Assembly (NCBI GenBank): GCA_944548615.1
Contig: OX155957.1
Span: forward strand, 23,547,616 to 23,611,615
DNA: 64,000 nucleotides
Direction: 5' to 3'
Source of the DNA: Micropterix aruncella
Taxonomy: Eukaryota; Arthropoda; Insecta; Lepidoptera; Micropterigidae
The notes under the pieces are model-generated. The model did no database searches, was not told the DNA's origin, and saw only the letters and a program-made list of their open reading frames with translations. Made by a program: the position numbers and the translations under genes. Shown piece after piece: positions 31,583 to 42,365 of this stretch. The first letter of the stretch is position 1, and each line of letters opens with the position of its first letter.

Positions 31583-32185
31583 CACTTACCAACAAATTAA
31601 GAAGCCTCCTTTTAATATAAAGGCCAATATAATTTACTTATTTTCTGACTAAAATCATTATAGATTAGCAAACGTTTTGAATACGGGATTTTCCATTTAT
31701 CGACAACGACCGCTATGGGCTGGTTTAAGCGGAGTGGGTGAGGCGCAGAGTACGAGTTTAATATGGGTACGCTTAAGGGGGTGTCCCACGAGATACATTG
31801 TCACGTTCGGTTCATTCGATTACTATCCATTTCGCCGACGGTAACCGGTTTAAGGGTCCTCAGATGTGAACGCATGCAGAAATTTCCGCTTGGCTGTTCC
31901 CGTCCCGGTTTCCACTCGTGATTATACCCCGTTACGGGACATTGTTTTAACCGAACACATTAATTTATCGCAGTCACTGGAATCTCTACAGTAATAAAAC
32001 GCTGGTACCGGACATGCGATATTCTTCAAAAACTTTTCAAAAAATATTATCCAATTATAGAATTCATTTATTATATAAATATAACTTTTGCGGCTGCTTT
32101 TCATCGTGGTCCAGAAATAATGCAAATTTAAATAATTTAAAAAACCATGCTTATATAAGTATTGCACTAAAAAGCTAACAAATAA
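31583..32185. other. Unassigned sequence with a GC-balanced patch
   Basis: About 31680-31930 is GC-balanced and not matched to a repeat here. The frame at 31922-32167 (-) has no recognisable motif. Confidence 0.3.
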
Positions 32186-32189
32186 TTAA

Positions 32190-32370
32190 CCACTCTATTC
32201 TCACTGTTTACCCCGTAAGGGTCTTAGTTATAATTAACTATATTATTTGAGTGTAAAATTGTGGGGCCCTTTTTCTTTTAATCGAACCACTATAATGCTT
32301 TTCATTGAAATGTTTCTATAAAGCATTTGTTGATGTTACATAATATTGCATAATGGTTTACTTTTAAGGC
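32190..32370. mobile_element. Partial second copy of the TTAA-CCACTCT element
   Basis: TTAA at 32186-32189 is followed by CCACTCTATTCTCACTGTTT and CCCCGTAAGGGT, then CTATATTATTTGAGTGTAAA. This matches the left end and subterminal block of the element at 3808. No matching right end was found, so it is truncated. Confidence 0.6.
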
Positions 32371-32546
32371 GCAGTTCCAACAGAGGTGACGTGGCTTGCG
32401 CGTCGGGCGAGGAATAGTGCGGACGGGGTGCGTTTTCGAGGCGCCCCAATGGTAAAGTACGAGTCAATGCAGACCATAGCCATACTAGAATAGACCACGC
32501 GACCAGTCTGAGAAATCGATAGAGGAATAGAAATAGAAAACTGCTG

Positions 32547-32664
32547 ATGGCCCCCTCTATCCTTGTTTAGTCGTGCGTGCTCGGGACATAAATATATACC
32601 GAGTTAACAATTAAAGAATGATAAACGCGCATGCGCGACTAGACAAGGATAGAGAAGGCCCATA
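32547..32664. repeat. Inverted repeat with ~25-nt arms
   Basis: CTCTATCCTTGTTTAGTCG and CGACTAGACAAGGATAGAG face each other across about 60 bp. A second, weaker inverted pair (TAGAATAGAC / GTCTATTCTA) lies outside, so a larger foldback element is possible. Confidence 0.5.
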
Positions 32665-33302
32665 TGCAGCTATCTCTTTCTATTACGCTATTGTAATCAT
32701 GCACAGTCCACCTTCGTGCTCCCGCAGTCTATTCTACTGTGTTTATGCAGTCAAAAACGGCGCGGCGCGGGCGAGTCTTCTATAGGCCCGCGTCACGCGC
32801 GTCACTTTATTGGCAGGCACACCGAAGCGGCGAGTGACGTCAGACTCGAACGAAAATACATGACGATATTGAATTCAATATTGATTTTTGTGAGTAGTCG
32901 AGAAACATCCATCATTATATGACAAACATCCATCATTCAATCGCAGTATATGACTTCAAATGTGAAAAGATGAAATAAAACTTTTCAAACGCAAAAGTGT
33001 TTTCTTACCTCAGTATAATTAATTGTGTTTCTTCTGGGCAAATATGTACTCTGCAATTTGTAGCTTTTGTTTAGGGACTGCTATTTCTCTTATTTATTAT
33101 AATATGAAATATATAATAATATAAGTCAAGTAAGTGTTGATATTTTATAATAATTATGGAAACGGACTGTATACTTATTTAATGATTCCGTTACATTAAA
33201 AATACCGTATGATCTTCCATTTCTTAACCATAAAGAGTGGAGCCAATATCTCCTTTGCCAATATCACGTGGTAATGATAAAATATATTACTACTACTACT
33301 AC
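32665..33302. other. Mixed sequence, no gene seen
   Basis: A GC-rich patch occurs at about 32750-32850, followed by AT-rich sequence ending in an ACT/TAC simple repeat at about 33291-33302. Short frames here have no domain. Confidence 0.35.
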
Positions 33303-33314
33303 TATTACTAAATA

Positions 33315-34113
33315 GGATAGAAAACGAATTTACCGCGTGAAATTTGTAGCACCCAACGCTTCGGTGACGCTGCAGCCACCGTTGTACAGGGTAGACTGAA
33401 AGAGCTGTCTACCCGTTGTTTTGCGGGTAGGCCGCATACCGCTGCTTATAATGGTGGTGGGGGGCTGGGCTCAGAGCGCGCGAATTTCGAAATCGAAATC
33501 CGTCTTGCACACAACACTCACTGTATCCTGTCTTACGTCCTTGCGTTCGGCGCTCGGCGGCGGGAACATTTTAAGAAGAGGATTCCACGTAGAAGAGAGT
33601 TTGTAACCGTCATCTCTATTTAGTTCAGGGTTCTTATTTCAATGGGAGAAAAGTAGAATTGTTCCTTAGATAGCACAATGGGATTTTGAAACTGCATCCA
33701 GTGGTTACTTCCGCTATCCAATATATGTTCGCAAATCGCCGATTTTTCTCGCTGAACGTTTTTAACAGCTTTGATGTGTTCTGTCGTCGCGTGGCTATGG
33801 GCCGTTTCGTTTGTCCAACGTAGGCTAGACCGCTACTGCATTCAATTTTTTACACACCCGGGGTTTGCAGTGGTATTACATCCTTTACAGGCCTCAAAAA
33901 TCGAGCTATATTTTGGGTCGGTTTGAAGATCGTTTTTATATCGAATCTGTTTAGCATCTTACTTATTCGATCTGCCACGCCCTTGACGTATGGTAAGAAT
34001 GGACAACGGCAGCTGTAACGTCAGCGAAACGTCGGGTGCTACAAATTTCACGCGGTAAATTCGTTTTCTATCCTATTTATAATGTCAAACAACCGCGATA
34101 GTCTTCGACTTTA
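33315..34113 (-). pseudogene. Penelope-like element: GIY-YIG endonuclease C-terminus with inverted terminal arms
   Basis: Reading the minus strand from about 34000, the protein runs PYVKGVADRISKMLNRFDI, FKPTQNIARFLRPVKDVIPL, then, past a stop, CSSGLAYVGQTKRPIATR. It continues in another frame with HIKAVKNVQREKSAICEHIL and PIVLSKEQFYFSPIEIRTLN. YVGQT with the downstream Arg and the E in CEHIL fit the GIY-YIG nuclease that follows the RT in Penelope-like elements. There is one in-frame stop, one single-base deletion near 33782 and other breaks; the RT is missing. The ends carry inverted arms (GAATTTACCGCGTGAAATTT). A 12-bp duplication, TATTACTAAATA, flanks it at 33303-33314 and 34114-34125. Confidence 0.85.
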
Positions 34114-34125
34114 TATTACTAAATA

Positions 34126-34460
34126 TATTACTTTCTCTTAAATAAGGCATTATTATTAAAAATAAAAAAATATTCATATAATAAAAATGTACACTCATGA
34201 AATACAATGTAGCAGCGTCAACGACCATCTTGTTTAAAAGCCAAAGAAAATAAACCGCTCGAAAGCCAGCCTTCGCGCCCAAATAACGCCTTGTATATAG
34301 GCGTCCGACGGGTTAATGCCAATTTTATTGCCAAGAATGGGCATTAACGTTGAACGTTCAAGTGCAGCCACTCAATTTAACGAGTTAATAATTAATGCAA
34401 TATTTATCGGGACATTGACGTTTCCTGTTAGTGTAGCCGCAGCATTGAACTGCAATGACG
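34126..34460. other. Unassigned AT-rich sequence
   Basis: No coding or repeat signal recognised apart from short ORFs without domains. Confidence 0.4.
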
Positions 34461-34865
34461 CAACTTGGGTTGTCGACTACAGCGGGCGAGCCCGTCACCT
34501 CGGGAAGTTTTAACGATTAGTCGTTCTATCTCCCTGGAGTGAGCGTAGAAGACTTGAGGACAAAACAGTCCACCATCTAGCTACGTCACAAGCCCGTAAG
34601 AGGCCAACGCCTTAACCGCGAGATAGCCAGGAATGGCTACCCGGCGGACCGACACTCACGCCCTTACTTCCAATTGTGACCAGATTACTCCGGTCTCTCG
34701 ATTGGTTACGAGTCGCTTGCGCGGTCCTCTCCCTTACGAAGCGGTGAAACGGTTTATACCGAATCTATCGCGGACCACAGCGTCCTTTGCCCGGCTGTTC
34801 ACCTAGGATCGGATGGCCGATGGTCGTTTCAAGATCAGTCGCCGTAAGGTCCGCAACCACCCCGC

Positions 34866-35509
34866 GTTGATTCGGTGCACACCGTTTCACCGCTTTGTAA
34901 GGGAGAGGACCGCGCAAGCGACCTCGAACTCGGAACCAATCGAGAGACCGGAGAAATCTGGTCACAATTGGAAGCAAGGGCGCGAGGGTCGGCCCGCCAG
35001 GTAACATTACTGGCTATCTCGTGGTAAAGGCGTTGGCTTCTTGCGGGTTGTTTGTTTGTTTGTTTGAAAAGCTTTATTGCACACACAAAAGAATACAATG
35101 TGGTGGGCCTATTGCCAAGTGGCAATATCTACCGACCATACCGCCAGGGTTATTGTGACTGAAGGTTTATGTGGGCAAATAAATTTACAAGTAATAAATA
35201 AATACACTTACAAAAAAGTCATCATAGTATAAAATATAATTCAGTGATTAGTAACGTATGCCAACTCGTATTGAAGGGAGGAGTGAAATATAAGGACAAG
35301 CAAAGGAGAAGGGAGGGGAAGGGGGAATTCATAAGTTGAGTAAATGTCTCTTTAAAGAATTTTTAAACCCGCTCAGGTTGTGACGTAGCTGGACGTTGGA
35401 TTTGTTCTGTCCAAAGTCTTCTACGTTCACTGCAGGGCGACAGAACGAGAAAATCGTTAAAACGTCCTGTGGTGACGGGCTCGCCCGTTGTAGTTGACAC
35501 CGCAAGTTG
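34866..35509 (+). repeat. FA retroposon, plus strand, inserted into the other FA copy and itself split by a LINE
   Basis: A 5'-truncated plus-strand copy running from CGGTGCACACCGTTTCACC to the FA 3' end at 35509. A LINE 3' fragment at 35052-35375 interrupts it. The order of events is therefore minus FA, then plus FA, then LINE. Confidence 0.65.
35052..35375 (-). mobile_element. LINE 3' end (jockey-like family L1a here)
   Basis: On the minus strand the end of the reverse transcriptase protein reads LSGFKNSLKRHLLNL before a stop. A 3' UTR follows, ending TGTGTGCAATAAAGCTTTTC and a CAAA/AAAC-rich tail. GGTTGT occurs at both borders (35046-35051, 35376-35381). The same family is present at 49757-50860. 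AATAAA close to the tail is the likely polyadenylation signal. Confidence 0.7.
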
Positions 35510-35730
35510 TTAGTCAGAGTGCACAGTCGATTGGCTTACGCCGCACGGTGCGCAGACCGTCCAGGAGCGCCAGAAGTTTGATTCCCAGGGAAACTGACCA
35601 TACGACCATAGTCCTACCCGGGCTCGCACTTCATGCGTGGAGGGCGTCGGATAGGTGTTGACCCGTGAGTGTGACCAACCCTGAACAGAATGGGTCCTCG
35701 TGGCCAACTCAGCAAGGGCCCATTAACTCC

Positions 35731-36273
35731 CAAACTTAAACCCAACAAGGTGAACCATTACGAGTACCTTCTGAATTAACCTGCACAGACCTGAAACAAA
35801 TGAAGACATCGCCGTCTTTTGTTAACAACGCCGTCTCCGCTATCAAACTGCACATAAAAGATAAGGAATATGTGTGCATCAAGTGAAAGAGTTACGCCGC
35901 AGGTAGTGGCTTTATTTATAGTCCAATTACATTCCTCTCGGGATTTTTGATATAAATCTCTCAGGGCATTCGCTTTCGCGGTTAGGTCGTAAAGATAAAA
36001 TCCTCCGCGGAAAATATTTCCCGGATATAATATTTAAGACGTGAGTGCAGCTCAGATATTTCACGTGGACAAATAAGCTCCGCTTGAGAATAATGCTGTG
36101 GACTAGCGACGCCCGCACGGCTTGGCGGTATATTATGGGTTAGTGGGGAAGCCATGGTGCCTCACATATATCTCACTAGCTGCTGGTGTTACAACCATTG
36201 TTTAGTTTTATGCAGTTCTAGCAACACATTTGTTTTATTTGTTCGGAATGTCACCAAGCGACCAGTGAAGGTG
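35731..36273. other. Unassigned sequence with a GC-balanced patch
   Basis: About 35920-36120 is balanced in composition and lacks repeat matches; the frame at 35927-36118 (-) has no domain. Possible conserved non-coding DNA. Confidence 0.3.
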
Positions 36274-36641
36274 ATATCATCTACTACAGGCGAACCCGTC
36301 ACCCCGGGTAGGTATAACGACATGTGATCTTTCTTTCAGCCTCGAGTAGGGAAGACTGGTCCCTAACTGCCTCCGACTGCAGGATTACAAGCTCACACCG
36401 TCCTGACGGATTAAATCCCTCTACGAGAAGGCTATCAGATAGGAGTTCAACCGTGAGTTGGGCAAGCGAAATGACAGAGTTTAACCAACAACACCAACGA
36501 TCTGTTGGTGGGTCTAGACATTGGACTTTTCTCTCTCTGCTAAAGTATTTCACGTTTGCTCCATGGGAGATGGAACTACCTGATGTCATTAAAACTACCT
36601 GGGGTAACGAGTTCGCCCGTTATGTTCGATAATCCCAGTTG
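36274..36641. repeat. Diverged FA-like inverted pair (foldback, 368 bp)
   Basis: The left end has the FA 3' end in minus orientation (CTACTACAGGCGAACCCGTC) and the right end has it in plus orientation (AACGAGTTCGCCCGTTATG). The middle is diverged from the main FA type. Same layout as 2409-2635. Confidence 0.55.
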
Positions 36642-36702
36642 CGCCACACTTACAGCGTTTAATTCAAGAATTCCCCAAGTATAATCCTTTGTACACGACT
36701 GG

Positions 36703-36970
36703 ACAACAAAAAAGGAGTGTAATTTATTTAGGATTCATCTATGTATGTCTTACGTTTTTTATTTCACAATAACTTCAAAACGCTTGAACCGATGTAGAAG
36801 TGCGTAATATTGATAGAATCGCTATGTCATCCTGAGTGTTATATGGTACCTTTACTGTCCAAGTATTTAATAAGTAGTAGTATATGTGTCTAAATGTTAA
36901 GAAATTAACATAAATACATAGTGTGTATTGTCAAATGAAAGGTCTGATTGAGTACATTCCGGAAATATAC
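36703..36970 (+). repeat. Family C repeat
   Basis: Shares TTTCACAATAACTTC, GCTTGAACCGATGTAGAAGT and TGAAAGGTCTGATTGAGTAC with the copies at 50223 and 53515. Non-coding; class unknown. Confidence 0.6.
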
Positions 36971-37689
36971 ATGTATATATATGAATATATACATATATTA
37001 AATATATTTTAAATATTAATAAATATATATATAAATACAATAGTCTACTTTCTGTAATAGCAGTCGTGGTTTTTATTCTTTTTACTATGTTTCCTTTTTA
37101 ATTAAATTAAAATACATCTCAAACGTGTACTTTGTCACTAGAAATGTATATTGCACAGCAAACCCATCAGCAGTGCACTAGTTTAGTAATTACCGCGAAG
37201 CGGAACGATTATGGTTTTTGGCTGTAGAAATCAGTGCGGTTTCTTTGGTGCGGCGCGGCGCTTAGCGGCCATAATGCGCGCAATGTTTCAGCCATAATCT
37301 CAGCCGTTTCATCTCGAGTGCGCGCAGCAAAATGGAACTTGCAGTTTTAACCGCATTATACTTTGTATCAGCGCCTCTTCGCTCCGCTCGGCGAGATAAA
37401 ACGTCTTTATACGCCGTTGCGGCAAAAAGAGACCGCAAACGGCAAACAGCAAACGACGGATTTGGATTATTAAATGGAATGTGGTACAATGCCATTAGCG
37501 TCAGTTTAATTTAACGGATATGAAGAGTTTCAATTCGTAAATGTATTGTTTAATCGTTATAACATACTACTTAGATTAATAAAAGTAGATAAAGGCAAAG
37601 GTGACCTTATGCATATAGTTACACTTTTATTTTAAAAATCCACTTTCGGCGATCGAGGGATAATTATGTACTTTTTCATTAAGATCCCC
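36971..37689. other. AT-rich sequence followed by a GC-balanced island (about 37185-37510)
   Basis: The island is apparently single-copy and includes two GCCATAAT strings (about 37268 and 37290), which resemble Hox-type binding sites. Overlapping frames on both strands (37262-37495 and 37332-37514) are unsupported. A regulatory element is possible but untested. Confidence 0.3.
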
Positions 37690-37896
37690 ATTGCTTTTTT
37701 TTTCTTTCGTTTTTTCATCCTACCTTTTTTCAGCCCACCTTAATGACTAACGACAATTATCTTACAGGCGGCCGGCTTTTATAACATCACGTGGTATTAC
37801 TCAGGCTGCCACCCATCCAAATACTGACCACGTCCGATGCTGCTTAACTTATATGATCTGACGGGAACCGGAGTTTCAACCTTGCTACGGACGGTA
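37690..37896 (-). repeat. 5S rRNA-derived SINE-like retroposon
   Basis: On the minus strand from about 37896 the sequence follows 5S rRNA. It contains CGGTTCCCGTCAGATCATAT, AAGTTAAGCAGCATCGGACG (internal promoter A box), GTGGTCAGTATTTGGATGGG and the C-box region GTGGCAGCCTGAGTAATACC, then CACGTGATGTT. About 114 nt are covered, close to the 120 nt of 5S. A non-5S body of about 45 nt and an A-rich tail (GAAAAAACGAAAGAAAAAAA) follow. Head, body and tail together fit a SINE3-type element rather than a plain 5S pseudogene. No target duplication was identified. Confidence 0.75.
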
Positions 37897-38079
37897 CAAT
37901 CAATGCCTTTACAACAATCTATGTGTAATTAAACTTTTAAAATGTCAAACCGGAGCAACCAGCACAAAATCATCAACCAGTGAAAACATCGCCAGGTGTC
38001 GCGTCGGGCCCATCTCACTTCATACAAATTTTATTCATTGATTATAAAAACTCAATAATGTCACTAGCGATAACATTAT

Positions 38080-38358
38080 AAAAAAATTAGTTTTTTTTCA
38101 AATTTAAAATTTTTAAGAAGTTGACTGTTAAATAAGGGTTTGAGAAGCGTTTGAGCGCGCTGCGCCATCTAGCGGTAGGAAATAAGTCGTAAATAAACAA
38201 TATTAGTGACATTTTACCAACCGCTAGATAGCGCATCGTGATCATAGCTTTTCATAATACTTTTTTTTTAAGTTTTTTTTTTTTTTTAAAGTTTATTTTT
38301 CAGTTTTTTCTATTTCTTTTTTATAAAAGTTGCTTATTTCGTTGTACTGATTTACCCA
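38080..38358. mobile_element. Family B MITE, partial
   Basis: Carries the family B core with the inverted pair GCGCCATCTAGCGGTAGG and CCAACCGCTAGATAGCGC (about 38163-38240) and the right arm ATAAAAGTTGCTTATTTCGT. The outer left end is not recognisable. Confidence 0.55.
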
Positions 38359-38399
38359 CAAAAAAAAGCCCGTGCAGTTATAACACCCCGTATAGGCTG

Positions 38400-38610
38400 A
38401 TTGCATCACAGAAATAATACGGAGAGAAAGAATGCCATCTATTAGTCTATCTATAAAAACAATAAAGCGCGTAGTAATTACGTATTGGTCCTTAGATACT
38501 AAATTAAAAATTGGCATCTTTATGTAAATAATAATTCTATGTATATAAAAAATATCTTTATCAAAATCTATGATTTCAAAATTCGTTGGTTATTATATTA
38601 TTGTTTTATT
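38400..38610. repeat. Family E repeat, uninterrupted copy
   Basis: Matches two separated parts of 40990-41490: the ATCTATTAGTCTATCTAT / AAAGCGCGTAGTAATTACG portion and the AAATTAAAAATTGGCATCTT portion. Non-coding. Confidence 0.5.
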
Positions 38611-38819
38611 TTAAGCTAGATTACCGTAACGGCGTCTTTAGAATGCTATTTATAGTTACTGAACATTAGAGAAGATTTATTAATGTTTGGAACAATGTAT
38701 GAGTGCCGTATCGCTATCCCACTAATAAACTTTATAAGGAAGCTGAAGTTATTGTAGACAACTTTTTCTAAAAACTTCCCTCTTAAGGCTATTTTTGGAC
38801 AAAACCTCAAATTTAGGAA

Positions 38820-39054
38820 TAATTCAGAACCGGTGACTAACGGGACAAGTTTTAGGAAATAGCTTATTAATACCCAGAATGAAAACATCATTTGGACAAG
38901 ACATTACTCTTTCATTGCGCCGAGATTTTACAGTCTGATCAATATGGAAATAAAAATGAATTTGACATTTAGGGAATTCAAAAATAAATTAAAGAAATGG
39001 TTATCGAATCATGACAGACTAACCATACATCAAATGTTAGAAATAATAGTATAA
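38820..39054 (+). pseudogene. Non-LTR retrotransposon ORF2 C-terminus
   Basis: In one plus-strand frame the sequence reads TRHYSFIAPRFYSLINMEIK, then TFREFKNKLKKWLSNHD to a TAA at 39052-39054. This is the pattern of the last ~60 residues of jockey/RTE-type reverse transcriptase proteins. It is 5'-truncated, with earlier stops. AT-rich 3' UTR-like sequence follows to about 39400. The minus-strand frame at 38646-38891 is a shadow. Confidence 0.6.
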
Positions 39055-39640
39055 TAAAACTTAAGTGCACAAATTATTAACATATTTTTAAACATGTATG
39101 TTGAGTATATTTTAACATTGAACTAACTACCTAAAATTATTTGACTTTGACAATGAATTGTACTTTTTTGACTAGGTATTTTTATATTAAATCCTATATT
39201 ACTTAACACATATTAAATATTAATGACTGTTTCTTTCTTTTCTCACATATAACTTTACTTATATTAATTAATCGAATTTTATATTATATTTATTGCCGAT
39301 TATATAATGGAATTGAATTAATTTATTATATTATCGTAAATTTTTTTTAAAATGATTATTTATTATTATTTTTTTATTTTGAAGACCACATTTTAGGGCA
39401 ATTTAGTGTTATTAGCTTTTTACTAAAACTTGTACATTTGTAAACAATCAAGCAATCAAGCAAACTTGATTGTAATATTAGAGTCCTGTCCACCATAGAA
39501 CGGGCTTTATTTTTTTAAGCAAATCAATGTTTATAGTAATTAATTCTTAAATAAAAATAAATAAAATATCCACGTTGCGTTTCGTAGTATAACACTAGCT
39601 GCCAAAACGTATTACGGCATTGAATAACAGAATACGCTAG
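39055..39640. other. AT-rich 3' UTR-like and unassigned sequence
   Basis: No gene seen. Probably includes the 3' UTR of the LINE fragment that ends at 39054. Confidence 0.4.
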
Positions 39641-40768
39641 AATGGGCTAGCGCTTAAACTGCCCTCTCTGCTCTACGCCAACTCCAGAATAACCAAAAAT
39701 TCGATTCTGTGCAATTCCAAAGATCCGGCAATATCGAAGCACGTAATAAGTGGCCGTAGTGATTCAAATGATCTACAAGCCCGCGTAGACTTCCACAAAA
39801 AGTTCCTTACTGGAATCAGCCAGAATGGCACTGGTCTGGGGTATGGCAGTACAACCACGAGCGACGTGGACTTGAAGAAGTCTCTTTTGCGGGGAGATTA
39901 CGACAGCAAGAGTATGGCTCATGCTATTGGCCTTCAATGCCAGAATGATTGGACAACAATTGGGGACTTTTGCATTCCGCCTCCAATGCACTGGAAGGTA
40001 ATGCTCTATGACTGGACGCCAGAGATGCTGAAATTTTATTTGAATGCCTTTCAGCATACACTTCCAGACCCCAGTAACCTCGCTCGTTGGAGCTTTGCCG
40101 AGGATAGTTCTTGTCCCCTCTGTAGCAATACCCCTTGCACAGCTAGACACATTCTAGCTGGCTGCAAGGTGGCCTTAGATCAAGGACGGTACACTTACCG
40201 CCATGACAAAGTTCTCGCTGTTATTCGCGAGGTAATTAGTCTCTCAGTGGCTCGTGCCAACAAGGGTTTGACAGTATCCTCCAAACCCCCAATACAGTTT
40301 GTGCGGGATGGCTCTAAAGGCAAAAAACATTTAACTACAAAACCCTTCTCAATAATCGAGAAAGCTACAGATTGGATTCTGGAGGTTGATTCGGTCTCGA
40401 AGCAGTATAAATTCCCTGAAAGTCTCGGATGCACAGCCCTCCGTCCAGATATAACTCTTTACTCTCTATCTCGGAAGGTGGCTCTTATTGTAGAATTAAC
40501 TGTTCCATGGGAATCAAATATCCCAAAAGATCACGAGTACAAATTAAATAAATACCATGATCTTGCAAATGCCGTAACCCGGAACGGCTTCACTGTTCAC
40601 CTTCACGCGGTGGAAGTTGGCGCTCGTGGCCTGCCAGCTAAATCTCTATTTCACCTCTTTAAAGATCTTGGCCTTTCCAGAAAAATAAACAACTCTTTCT
40701 TAGAAAAATTATCTAAAACTGCGATTTGCGCATCTCAAATTCTATGGCTTCGAAGGGGGAGTGAATGA
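39641..40768 (+). pseudogene. C-terminus of a non-LTR retrotransposon with restriction-like endonuclease domain
   Basis: The frame is open for about 375 residues from just after a stop at 39638-39640; no ATG start is expected because the element is 5'-truncated. Features in order: LKLPSLLYANSRITKNSIL near residue 5; a CCHC cluster near 158 (CPLCSNTPCTARHILAGC) followed by GRYTYRHDKVL; then RPDITLYS near 267 and VELTVPWES near 284. The last two form a PD-(D/E)xK-like catalytic pair, with KLNKYHDLAN behind. This matches R2/CRE/NeSL-type retrotransposons, whose endonuclease lies after the RT and nicks the target. The RT is absent here. The surviving frame has no stop, which suggests recent decay. 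A short UTR-like sequence follows the stop. Confidence 0.8.
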
Positions 40769-40989
40769 GTGGTAAGGTGAACGCTCACATGTGGCAAGAC
40801 AGCTGTCCTAAACCTACCAAAGCCGGTTCGTAAGTCCGGAATCCACTGCTCACCCCCCAGAAGTGTAAAAAAAATAGTATTATGATGGGCCCGACTCCGG
40901 TCGGTGAATTCCATGGCAGCTCCGTTTGTATTTCTTTATATATTTATAGTCAATGGTAGTACTAGAACAAATTAGTGACATCTATCGCA

Positions 40990-41490
40990 TTTTTTATAGC
41001 ATAGAATGCCATAAATAGATAGCATTCTATTTAGACTAATAAGTCTATCTAAAAAATAAAGTGCGTAGGTATATATTGGGCTCGATCGCATTTCTCTTGA
41101 ACTAAAACCGGAAAATACTTCACGTGAACGGGACTGTGAAATGAACGAGTCACTTTTCGGCATTAAAACTACCCACCGTCGATAAAGCGGCTTAATCGAA
41201 CACCGCACGAAATATGTTCAAACTTATTCGGGCGTCTATAAGTTTGACAGGTAGTTTTAGTGCGGGAAAATCGGTGATAGTTCATTTCATATTCCGTTTT
41301 ACCCTATTGCTCTGTCTCATTCGGTTGAATTAAGTTCCTTTTTTAGTTCACGAATAAACGCAATCGGGCCCATTATGTATTGGAACTTGTATACGAAATT
41401 AAAAATGGACATCTTTATATAAATAATATAAAAATAACAAGAGCTATGATTTAAAAATGTGTTTGTTGTTATATTTAGAGCGCGTTTTTA
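40990..41490. repeat. Family E repeat interrupted by a foldback element
   Basis: The same sequence as 38400-38610 but split by a ~290-bp insert at about 41084-41373. The insert has inverted ends (GGGCTCGATCGCATTTCTC and, from the right, GGGCCCGATTGCGTTTATTC) and an inner inverted pair (AAAACTACC / GGTAGTTTT), so it is a foldback MITE. No ORF. The minus-strand frame at 40972-41208 is not a gene. Confidence 0.5.
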
Positions 41491-42365
41491 GAGCGCCTTT
41501 TACAGTGCCCCGCTTGACAGTTATACTACGAAAGTCGCCATATTAAACATAATAATCAATTTTAGGAACTATTAGTGCCATCTACTCGTTGTGTTTCGTA
41601 ATAAAATACTGGTTTTATAATAGTAGTACGTCGTTGAGCAATCTAATACGCTATATAATTAATGACTATACTCTTAATTGAAACGACACAAATTCCCTCT
41701 TCATTGAAATATTCGAGGTACATAACACTTCATTTTCTCAAACATAATTCGTGCTTTCACGCGTAAACACAGTACAATCGCCATCCATTACGGCTTCAAA
41801 AGTCCGACTGCGCCACTCTCGACTGCGATTTAAGCGATCTCTCGCAAAAGGGATGCGATATCCATTAACGCCCGCTTTCAAAAGTAATGGAAAACAACTC
41901 GGGCAAAATACGCAGACGTCCTGGAGACCATTTTGTTCGCGTCATTACCGCTCGCGGTGCGCGCCAGTAAAAACAGATGTCGTTAGCCGCGCTCCGTGGA
42001 TTCCCGAACGGAGCTCCACGTAGGCGGCTATTAGCAAACAGCGAAATATTGCCGCTTTACTTTTTACACATACATGCTTTGTTGCTTTTTATATTTTTAT
42101 GTTTCTAGCTGTGCTAAATACGTTCAGTTAAATTATAGTTCTAATGGTTGGGCGTACCTGGAGTGGTAGCAAATTTTACTTTTCCGGCCCACCTCCGTCA
42201 AGAAGGGAATGTATTGTAAACGCGCATTTTTTTTTTCGTGATAAAGACCGACATATTTCTTTTGTGCTCCCCGAGACGATTAAGACTATTTCCAGATTGA
42301 AGTCTGGCTGTTTGTGTGTCTCTGTGTGTGTGAGTATTCCTCCGCGATAGCGCCCAAACCCTTTA
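41491..42365. other. Unassigned sequence with a GC-balanced island (about 41750-42050)
   Basis: The island is apparently single-copy; the 90-codon frame at 41751-42023 (+) has no recognisable domain. Possible conserved non-coding DNA. Confidence 0.3.

Larger units (their letters stand above)
34461..35730 (-). repeat. FA retroposon, minus strand, interrupted by a second FA copy
   Basis: The minus-strand copy has its 3' end at 34461 (CAACTTGGGTTGTCGACTAC), runs to about 34864, and resumes at 35510 with TTAGTCAGAGTGCACAGTCG. It ends at its 5' edge near 35730 (GGGCCCATTAACTCC). About 40 bp of FA expected at the junction are missing, so the insertion was accompanied by a small deletion. Confidence 0.65.

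Noticed and set aside
37782..37896. Functional 5S rRNA gene
   Set aside because: Several changes in the C-box region and a non-5S body with A-rich tail instead of a T-run terminator.
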